Shown here one piece after another: positions 54,955-64,000 of a DNA stretch of 64,000 nucleotides (position 1 is its first letter; each line of letters starts with the position of its first letter). The notes beneath the pieces were generated by a model. The model made no database searches, was not told the DNA's origin, and saw only the letters and a list, made by a program, of their open reading frames with translations. The DNA is from Planctomycetaceae bacterium (GTDB taxonomy: Bacteria > Planctomycetota > Planctomycetia > Planctomycetales > Planctomycetaceae), in assembly GCA_002722955.1 (NCBI GenBank), contig PBMZ01000024.1, positions 1 to 64,000 of the forward strand, in the 5' to 3' direction. The position numbers were made by a program, and so were the translations under genes.

Positions 54955-55098
54955 TGACCAAGCACCAATGGAAGAGTCGCTTGGCGATCAGTGAGCGTAC
55001 GCTTTCGCTCGAAGTTGAGCTAAACTCATTAGCTCAAGCAGAGGAATAGGGTCGTCCTTCTTCATTGGACATTGGTGTTTGGTCATTGGTCATTATTC
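54945..55098. repeat. Inverted-repeat element, family B
   Basis: Arms 54945-54971 and 55063-55098 are complementary through GAATGACCAATGACCAA-like units, related in style but not in sequence to family A. Smaller stems inside include GAGCG with CGCTC and TTGAGCT with AGCTCAA. It fills the divergent spacer between the MFS gene and the CxxCH protein gene. Confidence 0.75.
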
Positions 55099-55114
55099 GT
55101 ACGGGGAGAACTCC

Positions 55115-58114
55115 ATGTCGATCTCGAAGTCCGTTCTCGCTTACTTCACAGTTCTCACTTCTTTTGCCTTTGCCGCCGATGCGACTCCCGAATGGATTTG
55201 GGGCGAGGAAGAATCAAAGGCCGTCATACTTGAACGATCCATTGTGCTCAATGGCCGAGCCACTCGAGCACGTTTGCAATTGGCTGCCGAGTACACTGCT
55301 TGCCGGTTGATCTTGAACAAAGAAGCCATCGCTGACGTCGACGCTTACGGACCTTGGCTCGAGCTGGATGTCACACAACACCTTCGGCCAGGTAAGAACA
55401 CTGTTCGTGTGATCGCGCGACCTGTCGAGGGGCCATCGGCAATTGCCATGAGCCTATCGGCAAAGTTGACCGATGAATCGGTTGCGACTCTGCGTACGTC
55501 GGCCGATTGGACTGCATCGATACTGAATCGATCGCAAACGATGAAGTCGGCGACCTCTCTGGGACACGTACCCGGTTACTTGTGGGACGCGGATCGAACA
55601 GCTCGCATCACCGCCTTCGACGACTACGAGCAATGGCGCCGGGCTAGTTCAGCCTCGGGCGGGGCCAACCCAGCCGATGTGTACACTCGCCCCAACTTCA
55701 AAGTCGAACACTTGCGAGTTGCCGCAAAAGACGAGGGCTCGTGGGTCAGCATGGCCTTTGATCCCAAGGGGCGCATCACGATCGCTCGAGAAGACAAAGG
55801 CTTGCTGCGGATGTCGCTCGATCAGAGTGGTGCGAAGATCGCGCGAGTAGAAACTATCAACGATACGTTGTTGGAATGCCGGGGGTTGCTGTACGCATAC
55901 GACAGCTTGTACGCAAACGCAAATAACTCGAAGGGCTTTTATCGGCTCAAGGATACCAACGGCGATGATCAGTTCGACGAGGTCAAGTTGCTACGCGAGT
56001 TTCCCGGGTCGGTTGGTCACGGTCGCAACGACTTGGCACTCGGACCAGATGGCCTGATTTACTCGATCAATGGCGACGCGGTGGACGTGCCGACTCAAAG
56101 AGTCATCGACCGCACTTCTCCTTGCCGCGAAAACCGGCGAGGACAAAGAGTTCGCGAGGGCTTCTTGATTCGCACTGACAAAGATGGGAGGCGGTGGGAG
56201 TTGATGTGTGCTGGCTTGCGGAATCCTTTCGGTGTCGACTTCAACGAATTCGGTGATGCGTTCACATACGACGCGGATGCCGAACACGACATGGGAGCGC
56301 CCTGGTATCGGCCGACACGATTCGTCCATTTGGTCTCGGGAGCCGACTATGGTTGGCGCGGTCTGACTGGAAAGTGGCCGCCTTATATCTTGGACCATGC
56401 AGACAACGCGTTGCCCGTCGCCGATATCGGCAAGGGGTCACCAACAGCGGTTAAATCTGGGGCGAGGAGCAACTTTCCTGTCGAATATCGCAAGGCCATG
56501 TTTGTTCTGGATTGGGCTTATGGGCGCATTTTGGCTTGCCATGTCGAACCACGCGGTGCGGGTTACCTTTGCCGACCGGAAACGTTCATCAAAGGATCGC
56601 CACTCAACGTCACGGACCTCGACTTCGGTCCCGATGGTGCAATGTATTTCATTACCGGCGGACGAGGTACGGGCTCGGTCTTGTATCGTGTTCGCTATGT
56701 TGGCAACAGTTTTCAACCACTGGAAGTAACCAAGCAACAGCAGCGGCGTCGCGAGTTCACCTCAAAACAACGCGAACTACGGAAACGCCTCGAGCGATAT
56801 CACGGCCACTTGCAAGTTCCTGAGCCCTTTGATCCGACCGAGCAAATCAACTTTGCCTGGGAGAATCTCGGCAGCGATGACCCCACGATTCGGCATGCCG
56901 CTCGAATGGTGCTCGAACATCAACCAGCCAAACACTGGCGCGATTTGGTCTTGAAGGAAAAGGATCGCGCCTCGGCCATCAATGGTGTGATCGCACTGCT
57001 AAGAAGTGGTGACGGAAAGGATGTCCAAGCACTTCACACTCGTTTGAACGAGTTCCTAATTCCCGAGGTAATTGATTCCGACGATGTCGAACGCTTATCG
57101 GCTTTCGACAAGTTGGCCTTAACTCGGGCTTATTGGTTGTTGTTTCAGCATCATGGAAAACAGTTACGCGACGCCGATAAGCGGGCTACACGCAATCTGC
57201 TGGGAGCGTGGTTTGTAGAACGAACAATTCCACCAGTGGGTAGCGGCCACATGTTGTGGCGTGAGAAAACACGATTGACGGCTCATTTAGGTGGTGATCG
57301 CGCGGTTCGCAGCATTATTCCATATCTCAAACAAGCCACTACGCAAGAAGATCGAATGCACGCGCTCTATATACTGCGTCACCTCAAAACGAACTGGTAT
57401 CCGATGTATAGCAAGACCGAAGAACCCGAGCATCGGATCACTTTCTTTGAGACATTGAAGACGTTGGAAGGCAACATCACGAGCGGAGCAGGAATGCCAG
57501 GTTTCCTTAAGACGATCCGCGACGAAGCTACTGCGACATTAACCGAAGCGGACCGCAAATACCTGGGCGAGATTATTGAGCCCACATCCACTAGCACGGA
57601 AGACGACGTCAACATCAAACGTCCCGTTGTTCAAGAGTGGACCCTTGATGACCTCGACCGTTTGGCCAAGTCGACGGATCGCAAATCTGACATCAAACGT
57701 GGACGCGAACTGTTCAAGGCCGCACTTTGCATTCGTTGCCATCGCAAGAAACTGGAAGGCGGCCTAACCGGTCCCGAACTCACTTCCGTGGCCCGCAGAT
57801 TTAATCGCCGCGATTTGTTGACGTCGATCTTGGCACCCTCGAAGGTCGTGGCAGAGAATTATCGAAACGTGCAAGTTGTCACGAAGGACGGCAACAACCT
57901 GATCGGTCGAGTCGTCACCGGCGGTGATTATCGCTCGTCCATCCTGAAGCTGGCGACTGATCCTTTGCGACTGTCAAAGATCACGGAGATTCACAAAAAA
58001 GACATCGAGCGATCTCGCACTCTTCCCTCATCGCCGATGCCTAAAGGATTGCTCAACACGCTCACCCACGAAGAAATCGACGACCTGCTGGCGTTCTTGC
58101 TGGATCGTAAGTAG
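55115..58114 (+). CDS. PVC-type heme-binding CxxCH protein
   Basis: The 999-residue exported protein (signal VLAYFTVLTSFAFA) has a jelly-roll-like N-terminal part (about 25-200) and a six-bladed sugar-dehydrogenase-type propeller (about 205-540; GRNDLALGPDGLIYSI, FGPDGAMYFITGG). HEAT-like helices (about 580-800) and a C-terminal cytochrome c domain with CIRCH (Cys872, Cys875, His876) complete it. Such proteins are typical of Planctomycetes and are proposed to oxidise sugars in the periplasm. GGGGAGAA precedes the ATG at 55115. Confidence 0.88.
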   Translation: MSISKSVLAYFTVLTSFAFAADATPEWIWGEEESKAVILERSIVLNGRATRARLQLAAEYTACRLILNKEAIADVDAYGPWLELDVTQHLRPGKNTVRVIARPVEGPSAIAMSLSAKLTDESVATLRTSADWTASILNRSQTMKSATSLGHVPGYLWDADRTARITAFDDYEQWRRASSASGGANPADVYTRPNFKVEHLRVAAKDEGSWVSMAFDPKGRITIAREDKGLLRMSLDQSGAKIARVETINDTLLECRGLLYAYDSLYANANNSKGFYRLKDTNGDDQFDEVKLLREFPGSVGHGRNDLALGPDGLIYSINGDAVDVPTQRVIDRTSPCRENRRGQRVREGFLIRTDKDGRRWELMCAGLRNPFGVDFNEFGDAFTYDADAEHDMGAPWYRPTRFVHLVSGADYGWRGLTGKWPPYILDHADNALPVADIGKGSPTAVKSGARSNFPVEYRKAMFVLDWAYGRILACHVEPRGAGYLCRPETFIKGSPLNVTDLDFGPDGAMYFITGGRGTGSVLYRVRYVGNSFQPLEVTKQQQRRREFTSKQRELRKRLERYHGHLQVPEPFDPTEQINFAWENLGSDDPTIRHAARMVLEHQPAKHWRDLVLKEKDRASAINGVIALLRSGDGKDVQALHTRLNEFLIPEVIDSDDVERLSAFDKLALTRAYWLLFQHHGKQLRDADKRATRNLLGAWFVERTIPPVGSGHMLWREKTRLTAHLGGDRAVRSIIPYLKQATTQEDRMHALYILRHLKTNWYPMYSKTEEPEHRITFFETLKTLEGNITSGAGMPGFLKTIRDEATATLTEADRKYLGEIIEPTSTSTEDDVNIKRPVVQEWTLDDLDRLAKSTDRKSDIKRGRELFKAALCIRCHRKKLEGGLTGPELTSVARRFNRRDLLTSILAPSKVVAENYRNVQVVTKDGNNLIGRVVTGGDYRSSILKLATDPLRLSKITEIHKKDIERSRTLPSSPMPKGLLNTLTHEEIDDLLAFLLDRK

Positions 58115-58250
58115 CAGCTGTTTCCTTCGGAGGTATTTGCCTTAGCCATTTCGATGCAACAAACTGTAACGATTATGCCGATTATCCGGATTCTCACGTC
58201 GGAATCCAAGTTCTGTGTGGGCTTGGTGAGTGGCAATTTCGAGGGTTGGA

Positions 58251-61003
58251 ATGGAATACTTGGCAGAAACACGTTTTCAATTCGCAACATTGCGACGCCT
58301 TCTAACGAAGGTGACGCAAGTCGTTGTCGTGTTTCTGTTTGCACTGGGCGTCTTGTTCGGTCCTTCGGCGAAGAATGCGTCGGGACAAGGTCTTGGATTT
58401 ACAAGCGAAGATATCGACAGTTATTCACAACCCTCTTCCACGTCTTACTTTACGTACGACGGTGCGTTTGGGTTTGGGCTGCAAGGCCGGGTCCGCCATG
58501 TTGCGGGAGAAGGCATCGCCAATCCGCATTCGTTCACATCGCTTGAGTTTCTGAAGCCCGTCATCTATTTCTGGTCGAATCATGGCGACGAGGTGCTTGG
58601 CTTTGTCGATGGTCGATACGTTTTTCAAAACGACCGAGATATGGCGGGCAGTATTGGTGCTGGTATCAGGACCTATTGGGCCGAGCCCGACGTGCTGCTG
58701 GGCGGCAGTTTTTGGTACGACGCCGATGACACACATGAAAACGAATTTCACCAACTGGGTGGTAGCGGCGAGCTGTTCACGCGCTGGTTCGATTTGCGTG
58801 GAAACTATTACCGTCCGGTAGGCAGTGAGCGGAAAACCATCGGCTTTTCGTCAGTCGGGACGGCTCCCATCTTCATGGGCACAAATGTCTTATTCGGGCG
58901 GACTCGCTTCGATGAAATTGCCAACGAGGGGTACGATGCCGAGGTCGCAGTGCACATCCCTGGCGAGTGGGCGGAAAGATACGATCTGACGGTCGGCGGC
59001 GGTTACTACGAATTCGAAACACCAGAGGGCATCGAGTTCGACGGCTGGCGAGCTCGGGTACAAGGTCAAGTCTTCCCGAATCTGTTCGTGCAGGCTTCAG
59101 TAACGGAGGACGACACCTTCGGCACAAATTACATGTTGACGGTTGCTTGGGAGTTCACTCGATTTACATCAGACCAAGGTTTCCGACCTCGTAACGTCCA
59201 CGATCGATGGGGGATTTTACCGAACGGAACAGCAACGTCGTCGTCACTCGTGATTCCTCATCTGATCCCGTGGCGGCAAACTTGATGGCAGCCATCGGAC
59301 CGAATGGTACGTCAGTACGCGTGAGTCTGATTCATGTGAACTCGAATGCAGCCGCTAATGGTGGCGGTTCTTTAGCTGCTCCGTTCCAAACGTTAGCGGC
59401 AGCATCGGCGGCGGCGAGTCCCGGAGCCATCTTTTATGCTCACGCAGATAGTGTCTTCGCAGGTGAGTCCATCGTGCTCGGCGACAACCAGCGTCTGTTG
59501 GGCGCGGGGTTAAATTACACAATTGATACGAACTTGGGTCCGATTGTGATTCCTCGGGCGACGAACGGTACAGCGGCGCCGTTGATTCTGAACGCTCCTT
59601 TGGGTGGCGCAGCGATCGTGTTGGGTAATGACACAGAAGTCTCGAACTTTCAGATTCTGCAATCGTTTGAAGCGGGTATTGGTGCAGATGGCGTAACTGG
59701 CTCGATACGAATCGCCAACAACAATATCAGCGATGCGTTTCGAGGCATCGACATTCGCAATAGTGATGCCGCGTTTACTATCGAAGACAATACGATTTCC
59801 AACACCGTCGATAGTGCAGTCGAGTTGACTGACAACTTGACCGGTGGAACGATCGCGTTTACCGGAACAACGACCATCGACAACCCAGGCAATCCGTTGA
59901 CCTTGCCGCCTCAGGCCAATCGCGGAATCGGCGTGAACTTGGAAGGTGGTTCCGCAACGACGACGTTCGAGAATCTTGTCGTGACAAATCGCTCAAGTGC
60001 TGCCGTTGCCATTGGTGATCTTGATACGACAGGAACAGTGACCTTCAATCAACCGTTAACGTTTGATAATCCAGGTGGCAGCCCTGACGAGGCCATCGGC
60101 ATCACGAATTCCGACGGAGTCATCACCTTCGGCGACGTGACCTTGACCGATATGAATCGACTCGTCCCAGGACAACCACAAGTCTTGATTGCTGATAGCA
60201 ATAATGTGATCACCTTCGGGCAAATGAACATCACGTCAACAAATGGCGGCGGCTTGACGGCGCTCAACTTTGGAACTTTGAATGTCGCTGGCGGAACAAT
60301 TGACGTCAGCGGAGGTACCGGAGCTCTAGTCAGCGGCGGAACAACAACGGATATCACCTTTGACAGCATTTCGGCATCGAATACGGCTATCGGTGTCTCA
60401 GTTGCTCGAATCGAAACGGGCACATTCCTAGTTCAAGGCGTCGATGGACAACCAGGATCTGGTGGAACTCTGAATGTGACCGAAGATGGCATCAACTTGT
60501 TCGACGCCATTGGCACAACGTTCAATAACATGATGATCACTTCTGCCGAGAATGGGTTGGCAGCCGGTAATTCCGATGATATTCGGTTAAGCAACTCTAT
60601 TCTGACAGGCACTGCGGATAACTACACGGGAGTCTTTATCCTTAACACAGATCAGGAACAGAAGGTCGGTCGTCCGGTCATCTTGACCAGCAACACGATC
60701 ACCAGCAGTAATAACAACGTCGTGGGCATTCACTTCCAACATGTGGATGCCGATCAAGGAGACTTGCGGCTGGATAATCAAGTCATCACTCTAACGGGCA
60801 TTCCTTCGCTCGGCATTGATGTGAGGGCCATCGAGAATCTGCAACCAGGCGCGCAACACCAAAACGGCCCGGGTGACATCGTCTTGTCAGGCAACCAGAT
60901 GAACACGGTCACCGTGCCCGCTGGCCAACAGGCGACTGATAACACGCAAATGAACGCCAACATCTTTGGCAATGCGATTGTTAACGGCGTGCTCTTCCCA
61001 TAG
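58251..61003 (+). pseudogene. Inverse-autotransporter-like adhesin with a one-base frameshift
   Basis: The first frame (58251-59285) has a signal-type N-terminus and an intimin/invasin-like beta-barrel (GFVDGRYVFQNDRDMAGSIG, LGGSFWYDADD, RWFDLRGNYYRPVG). The second frame (to 61003) reads on as GDFTERNSNVVVTRDSSSD, then a parallel-beta-helix passenger of the DUF1565 type (VNSNAAANGGGSLAAPFQTL). One extra G in the G5 tract at 59209-59213 would join them as DRWGDFTERN, which is how such proteins usually connect barrel and passenger. The whole would be about 917 residues. In the sequence as given, the barrel is made without its passenger. GAGGG precedes the ATG at 58251. Confidence 0.75.
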
Positions 61004-61081
61004 CATCTCGCTTGGTGTGATTGACAGCCGGACCAATTCGGCTGTGGTAAAACGAGTGCTACTCTGACCGAGACTCGTACA

Positions 61082-61375
61082 ATGAATGACTCCGACGCCG
61101 AGCCGCTTGCTGATGATGAAAGTAATGCGGAGGCATCTCGCAAGCCCAACGCTTTTTATCGATTGGCTGTTATCGCCAGTGGTGCTTTCATTGTCACGAT
61201 TTTGGCGGTTATGGCTTCGGCTATCAGTGATCAACGGGCGCCTGTTGTGAAGTTGATCGATCAATTTGGGACTTCTACGTTGGCGGTTGAAGTGCTGGTC
61301 ATCATGATCGCTACTCTCTTTGGAATGGCTTCCGATCGCGGACCTGGTCGGCGAAATCAGCGTCCGCCAAATTGA
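61082..61375 (+). CDS. Small two-helix membrane protein
   Basis: The 97 residues have an acidic N-terminal tail and two hydrophobic helices (LAVIASGAFIVTILAVMASA; VEVLVIMIATLFGM), ending in a basic tail (GPGRRNQRPPN). No family is recognised. It follows the adhesin gene by about 80 bases. Confidence 0.55.
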   Translation: MNDSDAEPLADDESNAEASRKPNAFYRLAVIASGAFIVTILAVMASAISDQRAPVVKLIDQFGTSTLAVEVLVIMIATLFGMASDRGPGRRNQRPPN

Positions 61376-61479
61376 GACTTCGACTGCGGTTACTTGACCG
61401 CCCATGCACTAGCCAACAGACTCGCTGCGCGATTAAATAGGCGATCGTGAACACTTTGAACGAACCTGGAGACGACACC

Positions 61480-62379
61480 ATGAGAACATTGTTGGCAATG
61501 ATTTTGCTTCTAGCCTTTCAACTTGCAAACTCCGCGAATGCAGAACCTCGCGTAATTAAGGTGGGAACAAAGCCCGAAAGCGTGTGCCGTGGATTTGGCG
61601 ACAAGTTGTATGTCACCATCATCAACGAAGAGGAACCCGGCGATGGCGGCGTCAACGTGGTCGACGGCGATAAAGTCGAAGAGTTTTGCCGCGGCATGAA
61701 TTCTCCCAAGGGAATCGCGTTTGTTGGCGACTTTCTGGTCGCCGCGGATGAGACAACCGTTTGGTCGATCGACGCAAAAGGCAAGACGAAGGTGATCGCC
61801 AAGAAAGAAGACTTCCCCAACCCAATTGAATTCTTGAACGATGTCGTGGCTGCTCGGGATGGAAAGTCGGTTTACGTTTCCGAAATGAGTCATCCCAAAT
61901 GGATGTTCTCGCCGGATGGTGAACGGCAGCTGTGGCCTGTTGACAGCAAAGATGCGAAGTGCCCGGAAACCGGATGCGTCTATCAGGTTGGACTGGATGG
62001 CAAGATCAGCTTGGCAGTGCCTGCTGGGGGCAAGTTAACCGGACCGAACGGTGTGACTCTGACCGGTCGCGGTGATCGTCAGCGAGTCGTCGTTGGCGAC
62101 TTTTTCACCGGCAATATCCTGTCATGGAACGGAAAGAAAATGACCACGCTCGCTCAGGGAATGCGTGGTGCGGATGGTGTCGAATTTGGAAAGGGAGTCA
62201 TCTATGTTTCCAGTTGGCCACTGGGTAAGGTGTGGAAGTTCGATCGCAAGCAAAAGAAGTTGACCGTGCTCTCCGACAAATTCACCACCGCCGCCGACTT
62301 GTTCTACGATCGAAAGAACAATCAGTTGATCGTACCAGATATGCTGGAAGGGACCTTGACGTTTCTTCCGCTCGATTGA
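61480..62379 (+). CDS. SMP-30/gluconolactonase-like beta-propeller protein
   Basis: The 299-residue protein has a signal peptide (TLLAMILLLAFQLANSANA) and a propeller with repeated blades: GDFLVAADETTVWSID, NDVVAARDGKSVYVSEMSH, GPNGVTLTGRGDRQRVVVGD and ADGVEFGKGVIYVSSW. The family includes lactonases that need a divalent metal; the usual metal-binding Glu/Asn/Asp set cannot be confirmed by eye. GGAGAC precedes the ATG at 61480. It converges with the TIM-barrel protein gene. Confidence 0.8.
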   Translation: MRTLLAMILLLAFQLANSANAEPRVIKVGTKPESVCRGFGDKLYVTIINEEEPGDGGVNVVDGDKVEEFCRGMNSPKGIAFVGDFLVAADETTVWSIDAKGKTKVIAKKEDFPNPIEFLNDVVAARDGKSVYVSEMSHPKWMFSPDGERQLWPVDSKDAKCPETGCVYQVGLDGKISLAVPAGGKLTGPNGVTLTGRGDRQRVVVGDFFTGNILSWNGKKMTTLAQGMRGADGVEFGKGVIYVSSWPLGKVWKFDRKQKKLTVLSDKFTTAADLFYDRKNNQLIVPDMLEGTLTFLPLD

Positions 62380-62402
62380 TCGATCGCGAATCCAACTGGC
62401 GA

Positions 62403-63755
62403 TCAATCCGATGGGTTGAATCGCCAGACAACGGTGTCGCATTCGTACATGAAGAAGTCGAGCTTCCGTGGCGAGTTAGATTCCGCCGGCATGAATTGAA
62501 CGGGAATCCGCTCGTAGTCGATCGTTAGCTCGGCATCTTCATTGGGTTGGATGACTGTCAGTCCCTTCGGGTACTGCATGACTCGCTGAAAGGCGAAGGG
62601 CAGTTCCACCGTGACTTTCATGCGCCGTTCGTGCCCAGCGTTGACGATGCCAACGTACAAGCTTCCGTTGTGTCGTCGTTGCCAGTGATAGACGTTGTCC
62701 TTTGTGCGCCCGGCTTCTTTGACGGTTCGTTCAAAGCGAACACGGGCGGCTTGTTTTTCGGTCGGCGGCGGTGCAAGAAGCACAGGCTCCAGGACTTTCA
62801 GTTCGTCACCAATATCACAAACGGCTTTCCAAATACTCGGAAGTTTGCGGATGTCGTACTTCGAGCCTTCCAGACGTTTCGGAGACCAGTAGAAGACGCT
62901 CGAGCGGGCTCCGGCGGCGATATTGGCATGTACCTGCGCGCGAATCTCCTTGGCGTTGGGCCGGTGAGTCCGATCAGTGATGACATTGCGGCGGTCGCCG
63001 ATCCGCCAGTCGAACGCCTGCGAAACCGACCAGACTGATTTGTCCGGCCAGCGGGCTGAGTAAGAACTTGTCTCGCTCATCGTCCAGTGCCAGGGACCGT
63101 CCGGTACGGGATACGTGTTGGGCCACAAGATGTCGGCGTTGTCAGCATTATTGACTGAGAAGAACTCGGCCCGAGTGCCGCAAATCACGACCGGATGATT
63201 CGGATCGACTTGCTTGATCATCCGATACACCTTGTTGAGATTCGCGGCGACTTTCTTCGGTTCCGGGCGCCTTCCTGGTTCGTCGGACAGGTACCACAGC
63301 CAGAGCGCCGGCTCGTTCTTGACCGCTTCAACCAGTTTGCGAGCCGTCTCGACATCGCCCAGGTCTTCGACCACGTCTCGCGGCAACCCAAGCGCGACTC
63401 CGACACCATGCTCCTCTGCACCGCGAAGATATGTGCGGGCTCGAGTCACCCATTTTTCCACGTCGCCGTTGAGTTGCTGCTCGAACAAGTATTCATGGGT
63501 GAGATCGAATCGAGCCTGCTTTAAACCCGCGAACTCGGTTATCGAATCCGACGGATCGCGAAACGCTCCGTAGAGATAACGCCGTTTTCCGTTGACTCGA
63601 ACGAAACCGTCGTCGTCGATAGTGACCTTTGTTGGTCGTCGACTTGGAGTATCGTCCGCCAAGATCCCGGCAATCGTCGTCAGCGTTAGAAGACAAGCAA
63701 CGAGAAGGCAAACTGCGAATCGAATCAACACATCATTTCTCCATGAATCAGACAT
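62403..63755 (-). CDS. Exported TIM-barrel glycosidase-like protein
   Basis: The 450-residue protein has a signal peptide (FAVCLLVACLLTLTTIAGIL). The barrel region (about 60-330) contains VNGKRRYLYGAF, LWLWYLSDEPGRRPEP and SSVFYWSPKR. The WYLSDEP motif resembles the acid/base loop of GH2/GH42-like barrels, but no strict family assignment is possible. A C-terminal beta domain follows (VELPFAFQRVMQYPKG). Substrate unknown. Confidence 0.65.
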   Translation of the reverse strand: MSDSWRNDVLIRFAVCLLVACLLTLTTIAGILADDTPSRRPTKVTIDDDGFVRVNGKRRYLYGAFRDPSDSITEFAGLKQARFDLTHEYLFEQQLNGDVEKWVTRARTYLRGAEEHGVGVALGLPRDVVEDLGDVETARKLVEAVKNEPALWLWYLSDEPGRRPEPKKVAANLNKVYRMIKQVDPNHPVVICGTRAEFFSVNNADNADILWPNTYPVPDGPWHWTMSETSSYSARWPDKSVWSVSQAFDWRIGDRRNVITDRTHRPNAKEIRAQVHANIAAGARSSVFYWSPKRLEGSKYDIRKLPSIWKAVCDIGDELKVLEPVLLAPPPTEKQAARVRFERTVKEAGRTKDNVYHWQRRHNGSLYVGIVNAGHERRMKVTVELPFAFQRVMQYPKGLTVIQPNEDAELTIDYERIPVQFMPAESNSPRKLDFFMYECDTVVWRFNPSD

Positions 63756-64000
63756 CGCTTGAAACGATACTTACTTGACCACCAAAAAAGGAACAGTGAA
63801 ATCGATACGATCAACCTTACTGATGAGATTCAGTAAATCAAAGTTCAAATTGCTTCGCGAGCCGCTCATGTAGGCTAAGATTGCGGCGAGTAAAGAGGCT
63901 CGCCGAAACGTTTCAGCCAACCATGGTTGCGTTTTCTCGGCTTCATGAGACAATATTACGACACTCTATGTACTTCTTTTCTGGGTGCTGATCGGCGCAT
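63756..64000. other. Window-end region with a weak frame
   Basis: A TTG-initiated minus-strand frame (63771-63953, 60 residues, SLLAAILAYMSG inside) is open but lacks a ribosome-binding site and any known motif. I see no stronger gene before the window ends. Confidence 0.3.

Overview
The window reads as chromosomal DNA of a planctomycete, most likely a Pirellulales-type organism. The grounds are two PSCyt/DUF1549/DUF1553 proteins, a Tat-exported DUF1501 protein, a C-terminal CxxCH protein of the PVC type, a giant surface protein with an LEPRxLL-like leader, many Hanks-type Ser/Thr kinases, and long intergenic spacers full of palindromes. The assignment is inferred from gene content; no rRNA is present.

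Layout. 1-4.86 kb: AT-richer right end of an integrated element. It carries tandem 31-bp dyad repeats, a three-gene minus-strand operon ending in a GNAT protein, a zinc-ribbon protein, a small membrane protein and a large serine recombinase. The recombinase lies against the junction, where the element has split a radical-SAM gene inside its Cys-motif codons. 5-7 kb: small membrane protein, cysC and a stop-interrupted gene. 7.1-14.4 kb: minus-strand cluster of DUF1549/DUF1553, DUF1501, WD40 and cytochrome-domain PSCyt proteins. 14.6-18.3 kb: lipoprotein, receiver-like protein, Mrp ATPase and cytochrome P450. 18.4-26 kb: a fatty-acid beta-oxidation cluster (acyl-CoA ligase, thiolase, FadB-like protein, acyl-CoA dehydrogenase). 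26.7-35.5 kb: a frameshifted membrane protein, a beta-helix/RTX surface protein of about 1,800 codons, and an ammonium-transporter/histidine-kinase fusion. 35.7-44.3 kb: membrane-anchored protein, ThuA-like protein, Ala/Lys-rich exported protein, tRNA-Glu, HpaI-type aldolase, KaiC-like ATPase, cysteine synthase and a GH10-like protein. 45-54.9 kb: two membrane-anchored Ser/Thr kinases, a GNAT, an RfbD-like reductase, YqgE/AlgH, small proteins and an MFS transporter. 55-64 kb: PVC-type CxxCH dehydrogenase-like protein, an inverse-autotransporter-like adhesin, an SMP-30-like propeller and a TIM-barrel glycosidase-like protein.

Two themes stand out. First, many otherwise convincing genes carry one internal lesion: in-frame stops at 3143, 6508, 31726, 33655 and 46974, and probable one-base frameshifts near 26.8 kb and at 59.21 kb. 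The Amt-kinase has also lost its ATPase domain through an apparent in-frame deletion. All three stop codons occur, so codon reassignment is not the explanation; gene decay and sequencing or assembly error remain open. Second, gene junctions repeatedly hold long, often nested inverted repeats, including one related family at several junctions. They usually start a few bases after a stop codon, which fits a role in transcript ends or attenuation, or a mobile palindrome family.
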